Assembly (NCBI GenBank): GCA_035517615.1
Contig: DATIYM010000033.1
Coordinates: 39,607 to 103,606, forward strand
Direction: 5' to 3'
Source of the DNA: AG25 sp035517615
GTDB lineage: Bacteria > Gemmatimonadota > Gemmatimonadetes > Gemmatimonadales > GWC2-71-9
Length of the DNA: 64,000 nucleotides
Shown: in pieces, positions 1 through 7,724 of the stretch
How the letters are laid out: each line of letters starts with the position of its first letter
How positions within the stretch are numbered: position 1 is the first letter of the stretch
Translations under genes and position numbers: made by a program
Notes under the pieces: generated by a model
What the model saw: only the letters and a program-made list of their open reading frames with translations
What the model was told of the DNA's origin: nothing
The model's database searches: none

Positions 1-429
1 GACGACACCCGCAAGAAGGTGGCGGCGGCGTTCGCCGCGGGGCTCACGCCCATGCTGTGCGTCGGGGAGCTCTTGTCGGAGCGGGAAGACGGCGCGACGC
101 TCGACGTGGTTCACCGCCAGCTCGAGGGCGCGCTCGTGAGCCTCGAGCCATCCGCCCTGGATCAGCTCCTGATCGCCTACGAACCGGTGTGGGCGATCGG
201 CACCGGCCGCAACGCAACGCCGCGCGACGCGGCGCTCGTGCATCACGCCATTCGCGCGTGGCTCAAGGGTCAGGGGGCGACGCGAGCCCGGATCCTGTAC
301 GGCGGCAGCGTGAACTTGAAGAACATCGCTGAACTGCTGGCGGAGCCCGAGCTCGACGGGGTATTGGTCGGCGGTGCATCGCTCGATCCGCAAGCCTGGG
401 CTCAACTTGTGCAGACGCAAGCGACGTGA
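1..429 (+). CDS. tpiA: triose-phosphate isomerase, C-terminal part
   Basis: Triose-phosphate isomerase interconverts dihydroxyacetone phosphate and glyceraldehyde 3-phosphate in glycolysis. The reading frame is open from base 1, so the gene begins before the window and only about the last 142 residues are visible. The catalytic-glutamate segment AYEPVWAIGTG, the phosphate-binding GGSVN and the C-terminal GVLVGGASL are all present. The stop is 16 bases before secG, the frequent tpiA-secG neighbour arrangement. No sign of damage in the visible part. Confidence 0.96.
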   Translation, partial: DDTRKKVAAAFAAGLTPMLCVGELLSEREDGATLDVVHRQLEGALVSLEPSALDQLLIAYEPVWAIGTGRNATPRDAALVHHAIRAWLKGQGATRARILYGGSVNLKNIAELLAEPELDGVLVGGASLDPQAWAQLVQTQAT

Positions 430-436
430 CTATTTT
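407..436 (+). promoter_or_regulatory. candidate secG promoter, near-leaderless
   Basis: TTGTGC at 407-412 and TATTTT at 431-436 are 18 bases apart, and the secG ATG follows the -10-like box by 9 bases. No Shine-Dalgarno precedes that ATG. The -35 match is weak (3 of 6), so this is tentative. Confidence 0.3.
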
Positions 437-445
437 GCCAACCGC

Positions 446-832
446 ATGTACACGCTGCTGCTCGTAATCCTCGTTCTCGACGCGATTCTCCTGACGACAG
501 TCGTATTGCTCCAGGCGGGGCAGGGCGGTGGTCTCGCATCGCTCGGCGGCGGCGGCGGCACCGAGGTTTTCATGGGCGGCCGACAGGCCGTGACGCTGCT
601 GACCAAGGTCACGTGGTGGTGCGCGGGGATCTTTCTCTTCCTCTCGCTCGCTCTCGCGATCATGTCTTCGCGCAGCGGCACGCCGCGTTCGGTCCTCCAG
701 GGCAATATCCCCGCGCCCCTGAGCGCTCCGGCGCCGCTGCCGCTGCAGACCGCGCCCGCCGCGCCGGCACCGACGGGCGGCGCAGCGCCAACCGAGCCGC
801 CTCCACCGGCACAGACGCCGAAGGCGCCCTAA
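446..832 (+). CDS. secG: preprotein translocase subunit SecG
   Basis: Small membrane subunit of the SecYEG protein-export channel. The 128-residue product has two hydrophobic helices, about residues 3-22 and 50-72, separated by the typical glycine-rich cytoplasmic loop (GQGGGLASLGGGGG) followed by VFMGGR. The C-terminal 45 residues are an Ala/Pro-rich tail, common in GC-rich lineages and probably disordered. The ATG at 446 was chosen because it starts directly at the first membrane helix; an earlier in-frame start at 374 would add an arginine-rich stretch inside tpiA. carA follows immediately. Confidence 0.93.
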   Translation: MYTLLLVILVLDAILLTTVVLLQAGQGGGLASLGGGGGTEVFMGGRQAVTLLTKVTWWCAGIFLFLSLALAIMSSRSGTPRSVLQGNIPAPLSAPAPLPLQTAPAAPAPTGGAAPTEPPPPAQTPKAP

Positions 833-834
833 CC

Positions 835-1929
835 ACGCAACCCGCGTACGTACTGCTGGAAGACGGCGCCTGGTTCTCGGGAACCGCGCCGTTCACGTTC
901 GAGCCCGCCTACGCTGAAGTCGTCTTTACGACCAATCTGTCTGGCTACCAGGAAGTGTTCACCGATCCTTCCTACCTCGGGCAGCTGGTCGTAATGACGG
1001 CGCCCATGATCGGGAATTACGGCGTCAATCCGGATGACCTGGAGTCAGACCGGCCGCGGGTGGCGGCCGTGGTGGTGCGCGAGCTCTGCTCCAAGCCCTC
1101 CAACTGGCGCGCCACCGGCGCGCTGGGCGACTGGCTCGAAGCGGCCGGGGTGCCGATCGTGGCTGATGTGGACACGCGCCAACTCACCCGGCACATCCGC
1201 TCCAAAGGGGCCATGCGCGGCGTCGCGGCACCGGGCACCGAGCCGACCGAGCAGGTGCGGGCCGCCCTGGCCGCAAGCCCATCCATGGACGGGCTCGACC
1301 TGGCGACGTCCGCCACCATCAGCGGCGAGTACACGGCGGGAAAGCCCGAGGCCCGGCATCATATCGTCGCGTACGACTACGGCATGAAGCGCAATATCCT
1401 GCGCCTATTCGCGCAGAACGATTGCCGCGTGACCGTGGTCCCGGCCGCAACGCCTGCCGGCCGGGTGCGGGAGCTCGCGCCGGACGGGTTGTTTCTCTCG
1501 AACGGACCGGGAGATCCCGCCGCGGTGGGCTACGCGATCGAGGCGATTCGCGACCTGGCCGACGGCTCGCTTCCGATCTTTGGAATCTGCCTCGGCCACC
1601 AGCTGCTGGGCCTCGCGCTGGGCGGCGAGACCGTCAAGCTTCCCTACGGGCACCGGGGTGGCAACCATCCGGTCCGCGATCTCGCCACGGGACAGGTACT
1701 TATCACATCCCAGAACCACGGCTTTGCGGTGCGCGGTGACACCGGGGGGGTCCCGGGGGCCACATCACTAGAGGTGACCCACCTGAACCTCAACGACACG
1801 ACGGTCGAAGGCCTGCGGCACCGCGAATTTCCGATGTTCGCGGTCCAGTACCATCCTGAGGCCTCGCCAGGGCCGCATGATGCGCAGGGACACTTCAGGC
1901 AATTTCTCCAAGCTCTTGACACTCAATAG
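835..1929 (+). CDS. carA: carbamoyl-phosphate synthase small (glutaminase) subunit
   Basis: CarA hydrolyses glutamine and passes ammonia to CarB for carbamoyl phosphate, used in pyrimidine and arginine synthesis. The N-terminal CarA domain (LLEDGAWFSG, GYQEVFTDPSY, PMIGNYG) is followed by a class-I glutamine amidotransferase domain with the catalytic cysteine in GICLGHQLLG and the His/Glu pair in QYHPEAS. The start is a problem. There is no ATG, GTG or TTG near the conserved N-terminus; the nearest usable ones are GTGs at 613-619 deep inside secG, or an internal ATG at about 994 that would remove conserved sequence. I placed it at ACG 835, where AAGGCG lies 8 bases upstream and the length (364 residues) is normal; CTG at 853 or 856 is another option. 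No carB in the window. Confidence 0.9.
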   Translation, partial: TQPAYVLLEDGAWFSGTAPFTFEPAYAEVVFTTNLSGYQEVFTDPSYLGQLVVMTAPMIGNYGVNPDDLESDRPRVAAVVVRELCSKPSNWRATGALGDWLEAAGVPIVADVDTRQLTRHIRSKGAMRGVAAPGTEPTEQVRAALAASPSMDGLDLATSATISGEYTAGKPEARHHIVAYDYGMKRNILRLFAQNDCRVTVVPAATPAGRVRELAPDGLFLSNGPGDPAAVGYAIEAIRDLADGSLPIFGICLGHQLLGLALGGETVKLPYGHRGGNHPVRDLATGQVLITSQNHGFAVRGDTGGVPGATSLEVTHLNLNDTTVEGLRHREFPMFAVQYHPEASPGPHDAQGHFRQFLQALDTQ

Positions 1930-1944
1930 GTAAGCCCGTATGTT
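1916..1944 (+). promoter_or_regulatory. sigma-70-type promoter for the HU gene
   Basis: Perfect TTGACA (1916-1921), 17-base spacer, and TATGTT (1939-1944). It straddles the carA stop codon and would start transcription near 1951, giving an HU leader of about 40 bases. Confidence 0.65.
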
Positions 1945-1991
1945 GGCCCCCGGTTTGGCGACCCTTGGAAGTCCTTCTGGGGGAATGGGAT

Positions 1992-2306
1992 ATGACGAAG
2001 GCAGACCTCGTCGAGAAAGTCACTGCACAAATCGCGCGCACAGCCGGTCCGCTGATTTCGAAGAAGGACTGCGCGCGGGTAGTCGACTCGTTTCTCGACG
2101 CGGTGAAAGCGGCGCTATCCGATCAGCATAACATTGAAATACGCGGATTTGGAACGTTCAAGATCCGGCAGCGTAAGACGCGCATGGCGCGAAACCCGCG
2201 CACTGGCGATCCGGTAGAAGTCGCGGCGCGGCCTGTCCCGGTGTTCAAGCCCAGCAAGGAGTTGCGTGCGATGGTGGCCGACGCGAGCGAACGAGTCAAC
2301 CCGTAA
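1992..2306 (+). CDS. HU/IHF-family DNA-binding protein
   Basis: Small histone-like nucleoid protein that bends and compacts DNA as a dimer. The 104-residue product has the HU fold signatures: N-terminal helices (TKADLVEKV), the FGTFKIRQRKTRMARNPRTG arm carrying the conserved RNP tip, and VPVFKPSKELR at the C-terminus. ATG 1992 is preceded by a G-rich stretch (GGGGGAATGGG); an ATG at 1965 would add nine unconserved residues. It has its own promoter over the carA stop and a hairpin after its stop, so it is probably a single-gene unit. HU versus IHF subunit cannot be decided by eye. Confidence 0.93.
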   Translation: MTKADLVEKVTAQIARTAGPLISKKDCARVVDSFLDAVKAALSDQHNIEIRGFGTFKIRQRKTRMARNPRTGDPVEVAARPVPVFKPSKELRAMVADASERVNP

Positions 2307-2334
2307 CCCTCGGGGCTCTCGTTCGTGACAATCT

Positions 2335-2368
2335 GCGGCTCCGGCGCATCCGTCGGAGCCGCGCGTGT
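2335..2368 (+). terminator. hairpin terminator candidate after HU
   Basis: A 9-bp perfect GC-rich stem (GCGGCTCCG at 2335-2343 pairing with CGGAGCCGC at 2354-2362) with a 10-base loop, followed by GCGTGTTT. The T-run is short, so it may be a weak intrinsic terminator or a structure in the leader of the following peptidase gene. Confidence 0.5.
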
Positions 2369-2386
2369 TTACAGGAGAGATTCCGA

Positions 2387-4201
2387 ATGAAGTTCCTCAC
2401 GGTTACCGCTGTTGTTGCGTTCTTCATCGCTGGCACTCTGGCCGCGCAGCGCCCCGAGGCCGTCCGCTACGAGATATCGGTCGTTGCTCCCGGCGCGCAC
2501 CTGTTTCACGTCAAAGCCGAATTCCCGGCAGCCGGCAAGGACACGCTCTACGTCGCGCTTCCGGCCTGGAGTCCCGGGAATTATGAAATCCAGAACTACG
2601 CTCGCTACGTCCGGCACTTTGCGGCGTCAGGATCGACCGGGCAGCCGCTCGAGTGGGACCGGTTCGACAAGGAAACGTGGCGCGTGGTCGCGGCCAAGCA
2701 GGAGCGCGTGACCGTGGCGTTCGATTACCTCGCCGACACGGTCGACCTCTCGATCGCGCGGCTGGATGCCGATTTTGGCCAGTTTCTCGGCACCAACCTG
2801 TTCGTGTACGAGCCGGGCAAGCTCGATCGTCCGGCTGAGGTGCGGTTCGCCCTGCCGAACGGTTGGCGCGTGACGACGTCGCTCCCGGGCGGGGGGATTG
2901 GTCCGTACTCAGCCGCCGATTACCACGAGCTGGCGGATGCCGAAACGTTCGTCGGGGTCTACAGCCTCGATTCGTTGAAGGTCGACAACAAGTGGATCCG
3001 GCTGGCCCTCTGGCCCCCCGACCTGTATACCGCGCCCGTCGCTCGCAACATGCTGACCGATCTCCAGAAAATCGCGCAGACGGAGAACCGGGTGTTTGGC
3101 GGCCCCCCGTACGACGAGTACACGGTGTTTTTCAATGTCTTCCGCCAGCCGATCAACTTTGGCGGCGGCCTGGAGCACAGCGCCGCGCAGTATGACATCA
3201 TGCCGGCCTCGGCATTCGCGGATTTCTCCGGTACCCTGGGCGATTTCATGGTGCCGCTCATGTCCCACGAGTACTTCCACGTGTGGAACGTGAAGCGCAT
3301 CCGGCCGGCGACCATGTGGCCGTACGATTATCACGCCGAGCAGTTCACGCCGCTGCTCTGGTGGTCGGAGGGCGTGACGGACTACTACGCGGATCTCACC
3401 AATCTCCGCTCCGGCTTGTGGACTCCCGAGCAGTTCCTCCACAACACGATGTCGGATATCGATCAGGTGGAAGCGATCCCCGAACCGTGGAGTGAGGAGG
3501 ACGGAAGCCTCGCCACCTGGATCAACGAGATCTACGTCAACAGTTCCCAGCTCTACTATCCCAAGGGCTCGTTGACTGGTATGCTGCTCGACATCTCGCT
3601 GCGCGACGCGACCAACAACGCGCGCGGGCTGGACGACGTCATGCGCGCGCTCTACACGCGCTTTTACCAGAAGGGGAAGGGCTTCACGACGCAGGACCTG
3701 CTCGGACTGCTGCGGGAATTTGGCACGCCGGATGTCGACAAGTTCTATCAACGCTACATCAACGGCCGCGATCCGCTCCCGTATGCAGACATATTTCCCA
3801 AGGCGGGCATCAACGTCGCGAAGCAGGTGACTTCGGTGCCGTTTCTCGGGCTCAACGCCCCGATTTCCGATCAGGGGAAATGGATCGCGCAGGTGGTCGA
3901 TCCCGGAAGCTCGGCAGAGCAGGCGGGCGTCCAGCCCGGCGATATCCTGATGAAGATCGGCGACATCGAGCTGAAGAGCGATCAGGATTGGGGCGTGGCG
4001 TTCCGGCGTCAGTACCAGGGCCAGGCCGGCGCGCCGCTCACGATCACCGTACTGCGCGACGGCCGGCCGATCGTGCTGACCACGAAAGTGCAGGAGCAGA
4101 GCGTGACCACCTACCAGCTTTCGCGCAATGCGTCACCCACGCCCAAGCAGGCCAAGATCTGGCAGGGCATGGCGACAGGATCGAGTGGTGGAGGCGACTG
4201 A
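2387..4201 (+). CDS. secreted M61-family metallopeptidase with PDZ domain
   Basis: M61 (glycyl-aminopeptidase-type) zinc peptidase of 604 residues, predicted to be exported. An N-terminal signal peptide (about residues 1-20, ending in Ala-X-Ala-like TLAAQ) is followed by the N-terminal beta domain and the catalytic domain. The zinc motif HEYFH is at residues 294-298 and continues as the M61-typical WNVKRIRP; the third ligand is Glu328 in WWSEGVTDYY. A PDZ domain occupies about residues 490-565 (GSSAEQAGVQPGDILMKIG). A good Shine-Dalgarno (AGGAGAG) precedes ATG 2387. moaD starts inside the last codons, so the peptidase and moa genes may share a transcript, although no functional link is obvious. 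Substrate unknown. Confidence 0.9.
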   Translation: MKFLTVTAVVAFFIAGTLAAQRPEAVRYEISVVAPGAHLFHVKAEFPAAGKDTLYVALPAWSPGNYEIQNYARYVRHFAASGSTGQPLEWDRFDKETWRVVAAKQERVTVAFDYLADTVDLSIARLDADFGQFLGTNLFVYEPGKLDRPAEVRFALPNGWRVTTSLPGGGIGPYSAADYHELADAETFVGVYSLDSLKVDNKWIRLALWPPDLYTAPVARNMLTDLQKIAQTENRVFGGPPYDEYTVFFNVFRQPINFGGGLEHSAAQYDIMPASAFADFSGTLGDFMVPLMSHEYFHVWNVKRIRPATMWPYDYHAEQFTPLLWWSEGVTDYYADLTNLRSGLWTPEQFLHNTMSDIDQVEAIPEPWSEEDGSLATWINEIYVNSSQLYYPKGSLTGMLLDISLRDATNNARGLDDVMRALYTRFYQKGKGFTTQDLLGLLREFGTPDVDKFYQRYINGRDPLPYADIFPKAGINVAKQVTSVPFLGLNAPISDQGKWIAQVVDPGSSAEQAGVQPGDILMKIGDIELKSDQDWGVAFRRQYQGQAGAPLTITVLRDGRPIVLTTKVQEQSVTTYQLSRNASPTPKQAKIWQGMATGSSGGGD

Positions 4202-4448
4202 GGGCACCATTCGGGTGCGGCTGTTCGCGAGCTACGCCGAGCTGTTGGGGCGAGACATGCTGACGCTCACGGTGCCGCTGCCGACCAGCGTAGGCGACGT
4301 CGTCGCCCAGCTGCGCCGGACGTTCCCCGCCGCACAGGCCCTGCCCGAACGCCCCCTCGCAGCCGTAAACTTGAAGCACGTGCTTCCGGAGAGCCCGCTG
4401 CGCGATGGTGATGAGCTGGCATTGTTGCCGCCGCTCGCCGGAGGCTGA
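4185..4448 (+). CDS. moaD: molybdopterin synthase sulfur-carrier subunit MoaD
   Basis: Ubiquitin-like sulfur carrier whose C-terminal glycine is thiocarboxylated and donates sulfur to precursor Z with MoaE. The product is 87 residues and ends in the required Gly-Gly (LLPPLAGG). The start is GTG 4185 or GTG 4188, with AGGA at 4177-4180 as Shine-Dalgarno; either overlaps the end of the M61 peptidase gene. moaE starts 26 bases later. Confidence 0.92.
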   Translation: MVEATEGTIRVRLFASYAELLGRDMLTLTVPLPTSVGDVVAQLRRTFPAAQALPERPLAAVNLKHVLPESPLRDGDELALLPPLAGG

Positions 4449-4474
4449 GCGGCGCCGCTACGTCGCACCAACCA

Positions 4475-4909
4475 ATGACCCGATTTCTGACGCGTGAAGC
4501 GATTTCCGTCGATCGACTCGTGGCTCGGGTGGCGTCGCCGGCATGTGGAGGCAGCTGCGTATTTCTCGGGACTGTCCGGAGCGGGCCCGACGAGGTCGCC
4601 CCCGTGACCGAGATCGAGTACACGGCGTACGCCGAGATGGCCGAAGTAGAGATCGCCCGGATCGTGGACGAAGTGCGGTCGCGCTGGCCCGTGGCGCGGG
4701 TGGCGCTCCAGCACCGGATTGGTGTGGTGCCGCTGGGAGAAGCAAGCATCGCCATCGCGGCGACTGCTCCGCATCGCGATGCCGCGTTTCAGAGCTGCCG
4801 CTACATCGTCGAGGAAGTAAAGCGCCGGGTGCCGATCTGGAAGAAGGAGCGCCATGCGAACGGCACGACCGCGTGGGTAGACGCCCGAACTCACACGGCG
4901 ATTCCGTGA
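4475..4909 (+). CDS. moaE: molybdopterin synthase catalytic subunit MoaE
   Basis: Large subunit of molybdopterin synthase, which inserts two sulfurs into cyclic pyranopterin monophosphate using MoaD-thiocarboxylate. The 144-residue length is normal. The signature segments GTVRS near residue 32, RIGVVPLGE near 82 and the active-site lysine segment VPIWKKE near 119-125 are intact. Its stop overlaps the moaA GTG (GTGA), so translation is probably coupled. Confidence 0.95.
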   Translation: MTRFLTREAISVDRLVARVASPACGGSCVFLGTVRSGPDEVAPVTEIEYTAYAEMAEVEIARIVDEVRSRWPVARVALQHRIGVVPLGEASIAIAATAPHRDAAFQSCRYIVEEVKRRVPIWKKERHANGTTAWVDARTHTAIP

Positions 4910-5928
4910 CACCCGACCGCCTCGGTCGTCCACTCCGAAGCCTGCGGCTGTCGGTGACTGACCGCTGCAATCTCCGCTGTCGCTATTGCATGCCCGAGTC
5001 CGACTACGCCTGGCTGCCGCGCGAGTCGATTCTCACCTTCGAAGAGCTCGCGCTCGTCGCTCGCGTATTCGCCTCGGTCGGCGTCACGGCCATTCGGCTC
5101 ACGGGCGGCGAGCCGCTGCTGCGGCGCGATCTCGAGACGCTGGTGCGGCTGCTGCGCAGCGAAACCCGTCTCGACGATCTGGCCCTTACCACCAATGGCA
5201 CGCTGCTCGCCGAGCATGCCGCGAGCCTGCGCGACGCCGGCCTGGACCGCGTCACCGTCAGTCTCGACACGCTCCGTCCCGAGCGGCTCGACGCTCTGTC
5301 CCGTACTCCACGCCACCAGGACATCATCGACGGTATTCACGCGGCGACCCGGGTGGCCTTCAAGGTCGTGAAGCTCAATACGGTCGTGATCCGCGGGTTC
5401 AATGACGACGAGCTGGCTGATCTCGTGGCCTTCGCGCGCAGCGTGAACGCCGAGCCGCGGTTCATCGAGTACATGGACGTCGGTGGTGCAACGCGGTGGA
5501 CGCGGGAGCAGGTTGTTCCAGCGGCCGAGATTCTCGAGCGTATCACGCGGGCCTCTGGGCCGGCGGAACCGCTCGATGCCGGCAAGCGCGGCGCTTCGCC
5601 GGCGCACCGATTTCGCCTGGCGGACGGCACGACGTTCGGAATCATTGCATCGGTCACCGCGCCGTTCTGCGAGACGTGCGATCGAGCGCGCCTGACGGCC
5701 GACGGAACGCTGCTTCTGTGCCTGTACGCCGAGTCCGGGATCGACCTGCGCGAGCCGCTGCGGCGCGGAGGCGAATCGGAGCTGGCGGGGCTCATCGAGG
5801 CCGCCTGGCGCACCCGAATCGATCGCGGCGCCCTCGATCGGTTGCGCCTCACGTCCCGCGGAGTTCTGTATCCCCTCGAGCGCCTGCGGGCCGATCCGCA
5901 TCGGGAGATGCATACGAGGGGCGGGTAA
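4906..5928 (+). CDS. moaA: GTP 3',8-cyclase MoaA
   Basis: Radical-SAM enzyme for the first step of molybdenum-cofactor synthesis, GTP to 3',8-cyclo-7,8-dihydro-GTP. The N-terminal CX3CX2C cluster motif is in CNLRCRYC, with LTGGEPLL as the SAM-binding GGE. The second, C-terminal cluster motif is FCETC with a third Cys in LLLCLY. The protein ends in Gly-Gly, the conserved MoaA tail. GTG 4906 was selected because it overlaps the moaE stop and gives a normal 340 residues. moaC is not in the window. Confidence 0.95.
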   Translation: MTPDRLGRPLRSLRLSVTDRCNLRCRYCMPESDYAWLPRESILTFEELALVARVFASVGVTAIRLTGGEPLLRRDLETLVRLLRSETRLDDLALTTNGTLLAEHAASLRDAGLDRVTVSLDTLRPERLDALSRTPRHQDIIDGIHAATRVAFKVVKLNTVVIRGFNDDELADLVAFARSVNAEPRFIEYMDVGGATRWTREQVVPAAEILERITRASGPAEPLDAGKRGASPAHRFRLADGTTFGIIASVTAPFCETCDRARLTADGTLLLCLYAESGIDLREPLRRGGESELAGLIEAAWRTRIDRGALDRLRLTSRGVLYPLERLRADPHREMHTRGG

Positions 5929-5932
5929 GGCT

Positions 5933-5996
5933 AACGCGGAAGACGGAACGCGGAACTGAACGTCGGACTGACGTTCCGCGTTCCGAGCTCCGCGTT
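5933..5996. repeat. nested palindrome built from AACGCGGAA units, possible terminator
   Basis: In the moaA-mdh gap AACGCGGAA occurs directly at 5933-5941 and 5947-5955, then inverted as TTCCGCGTT at 5974-5982, with CTCCGCGTT at 5988-5996. The 12-base arms GGAACGCGGAAC (5945-5956) and GTTCCGCGTTCC (5973-5984) pair perfectly, and the outer arms 5933-5940 and 5989-5996 also pair. This would form a long hairpin between the moa genes and mdh. Only a TTT follows, so it is not a textbook intrinsic terminator; it resembles a dispersed extragenic palindrome. Confidence 0.6.
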
Positions 5997-6021
5997 TGAG
6001 GGGAGGCTCAAGGGAGGGGAG

Positions 6022-6951
6022 ATGCTCAACAAAGTGACGGTCGTGGGTGCTGGAAACGTCGGCGCGACCGCGGCGCAGCGGCTGGCCGAGAAGCAGCTCG
6101 CGCGCATGGTCGTCATGGTCGACGTCGTCGAAGGGCTGCCGCAGGGAAAGGCGCTGGACCAGTGGGAGTCGGGACCGATCGAAGGCTTCGACACGCGGAT
6201 TGTGGGCTCGAACGACTATCTCCCCGCCGCCGGCAGCGAGGTCGTGGTCGTCACGGCCGGCATCGCGCGCAAGCCGGGCATGAGCCGCGATGATCTCACC
6301 CGTACCAATGCCGGGATCGTGAAAAAGGTCGCCCTGGAAATCCGGCGTCATTGCCCCCAGGCCATTGTGATCGTCGTCTCGAACCCGCTCGACGTCATGT
6401 GCTGGGTGGTACGGGAAGTCACGGGGTTTCCGCGCGAGCGCGTGCTCGGCATGGCGGGAGTGCTCGATACCGCCCGGTTTCGAGCCTTCCTCGCGGAAGC
6501 GCTGCACGCCTCGGTGGCGGATATCGAGGCCATGGTGCTCGGTGGCCATGGCGACACGATGGTTCCGGTGCTCTCTTCGGCCAGCATCTCCGGGATTCCC
6601 GTCACGAGCCTGCTCGACGCGGCCACGCTCGAGCGGATCGTGCAGCGGACCCGCGATGGAGGGGCGGAAGTGGTGGCGCTGCTCAAAACCGGGTCCGCGT
6701 TCTACGCCCCGTCGGCGGCGGTCGTCCAGATGGTCGAGGCGATCGCGCTCGACCGGCAGCGCATTCTGCCTTGCGCCGCGTGGCTCGAGGGCGAGTACGG
6801 GTTGAAAGGAATGTTCGTCGGTGTGCCCTGCAAGCTGGGACGGCGGGGTCTCGAGGCCGTGGTGCAAATCGCATTGTCCCAGGCCGAGCAGGCGGCGCTC
6901 GCCAACTCGGCCGAGCACGTGAAAGAGACCATGCAGGCGGTAACGCTCTAG
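6022..6951 (+). CDS. mdh: malate dehydrogenase (LDH-like type)
   Basis: NAD-dependent oxidation of malate to oxaloacetate in the TCA cycle. 309 residues: Rossmann motif GAGNVGATAA at residues 9-18, with an acidic residue after strand 2 (VDVVEG) favouring NAD. The substrate loop ARKPGMSRDDL carries Arg where lactate dehydrogenases have Gln, and the catalytic His176 lies in GGHGDTM. A strong Shine-Dalgarno (GGGAGGGGAG) directly precedes ATG 6022. The stop TAG shares CTAG with the convergent sdhB stop. Confidence 0.95.
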   Translation: MLNKVTVVGAGNVGATAAQRLAEKQLARMVVMVDVVEGLPQGKALDQWESGPIEGFDTRIVGSNDYLPAAGSEVVVVTAGIARKPGMSRDDLTRTNAGIVKKVALEIRRHCPQAIVIVVSNPLDVMCWVVREVTGFPRERVLGMAGVLDTARFRAFLAEALHASVADIEAMVLGGHGDTMVPVLSSASISGIPVTSLLDAATLERIVQRTRDGGAEVVALLKTGSAFYAPSAAVVQMVEAIALDRQRILPCAAWLEGEYGLKGMFVGVPCKLGRRGLEAVVQIALSQAEQAALANSAEHVKETMQAVTL

Positions 6952-7724
6952 AGCTCGGCCTCCTCGACGCGCGGCGCCGCCGCCCCCTGCCGTACGGCGG
7001 TCAGGAAATCGCGGTTCAGGCGGGCAATGAAGTCGATGCTGATCTCTTTAGGGCACGCGGCCGTGCACTCCGCGTGATTGGTGCACGACCCGAATCCCTC
7101 ACGCTCCATTTGCCGGACCATCGCAATGGTGCGGCTGTAGCGCTCGGGCTGGCCCTGCGGCAGCTGTCCCAGGTGCGAGGTTTTAGCTGCGACGAACAGC
7201 ATGGCGGAGGCGTTGGGGCAAGCGGCGACGCATGCGCCGCACGCAATGCACTCGGCCGCGTCCATCGCCGTTTCGGCGTCGCGCTTGGGTACGAGCGTCG
7301 TGTTCGCTTCGGGCGCGCTGCCGGTTCGCGCCGTGATGAACCCGCCGGCCTGAATGATCCGATCGAACGCCGCGCGATCGATCACGAGATCCTTGACGAC
7401 GGGAAATCCGCGCGCGCGCCACGGCTCGACCCACAGCTCGGCGCCGTCGGGGAAGTGGCGCAGATGCAGCTGGCACGTGGCCGTGCCTGTTTGCGGCCCA
7501 TGGGGCTCGCCGTTGATGACCACGCCACACGCGCCACAGATGCCCTCGCGGCAATCGCTGTCGAAGGCCACGGGCTCTTCGTGCCGCGCGAGCAGCTGTT
7601 CGTTCAGGACGTCGAGGAGCTCGAGGAACGACATATCGCTCGTCGCATCGGGAACTTCGTAGCGAACGAACCTGCCCGCCGCCGATCCGCGGGGCTGCCG
7701 CCACACGTGCAGCGTGAGGCGCAT
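6948..7724 (-). CDS. sdhB: succinate dehydrogenase iron-sulfur subunit
   Basis: Carries electrons from the SdhA flavin to quinone. 258 residues: an N-terminal plant-ferredoxin-like [2Fe-2S] domain (CREGICGACG and a later Cys in TATCQL), then a C-terminal domain with CIACGACVAACP for [4Fe-4S] and CTNHAECTAACP for the [3Fe-4S] centre. The sequence resembles the non-classical SdhB type found with a single membrane subunit. Its ATG overlaps the sdhA stop (TGATG), so translation is coupled. The 3' end shares CTAG with mdh. Confidence 0.94.
   Translation of the reverse strand: MRLTLHVWRQPRGSAAGRFVRYEVPDATSDMSFLELLDVLNEQLLARHEEPVAFDSDCREGICGACGVVINGEPHGPQTGTATCQLHLRHFPDGAELWVEPWRARGFPVVKDLVIDRAAFDRIIQAGGFITARTGSAPEANTTLVPKRDAETAMDAAECIACGACVAACPNASAMLFVAAKTSHLGQLPQGQPERYSRTIAMVRQMEREGFGSCTNHAECTAACPKEISIDFIARLNRDFLTAVRQGAAAPRVEEAEL

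Noticed and set aside
613..834. In-frame upstream extension of carA from GTG 613
   Set aside because: It lies within secG in another frame, and the added sequence is Ala/Arg-rich low complexity absent from CarA proteins.
4891..6918. 675-codon open frame antisense to moaA and mdh
   Set aside because: It lies opposite two genes with full family motifs and normal lengths. Its translation is rich in His, Arg and Gly with no recognisable motif, as expected for an antisense frame in GC-rich DNA.
6022..6951. Lactate dehydrogenase as the identity of the mdh gene
   Set aside because: The substrate loop has Arg (ARKPGM) where lactate dehydrogenases carry Gln, and the gene neighbours sdh.
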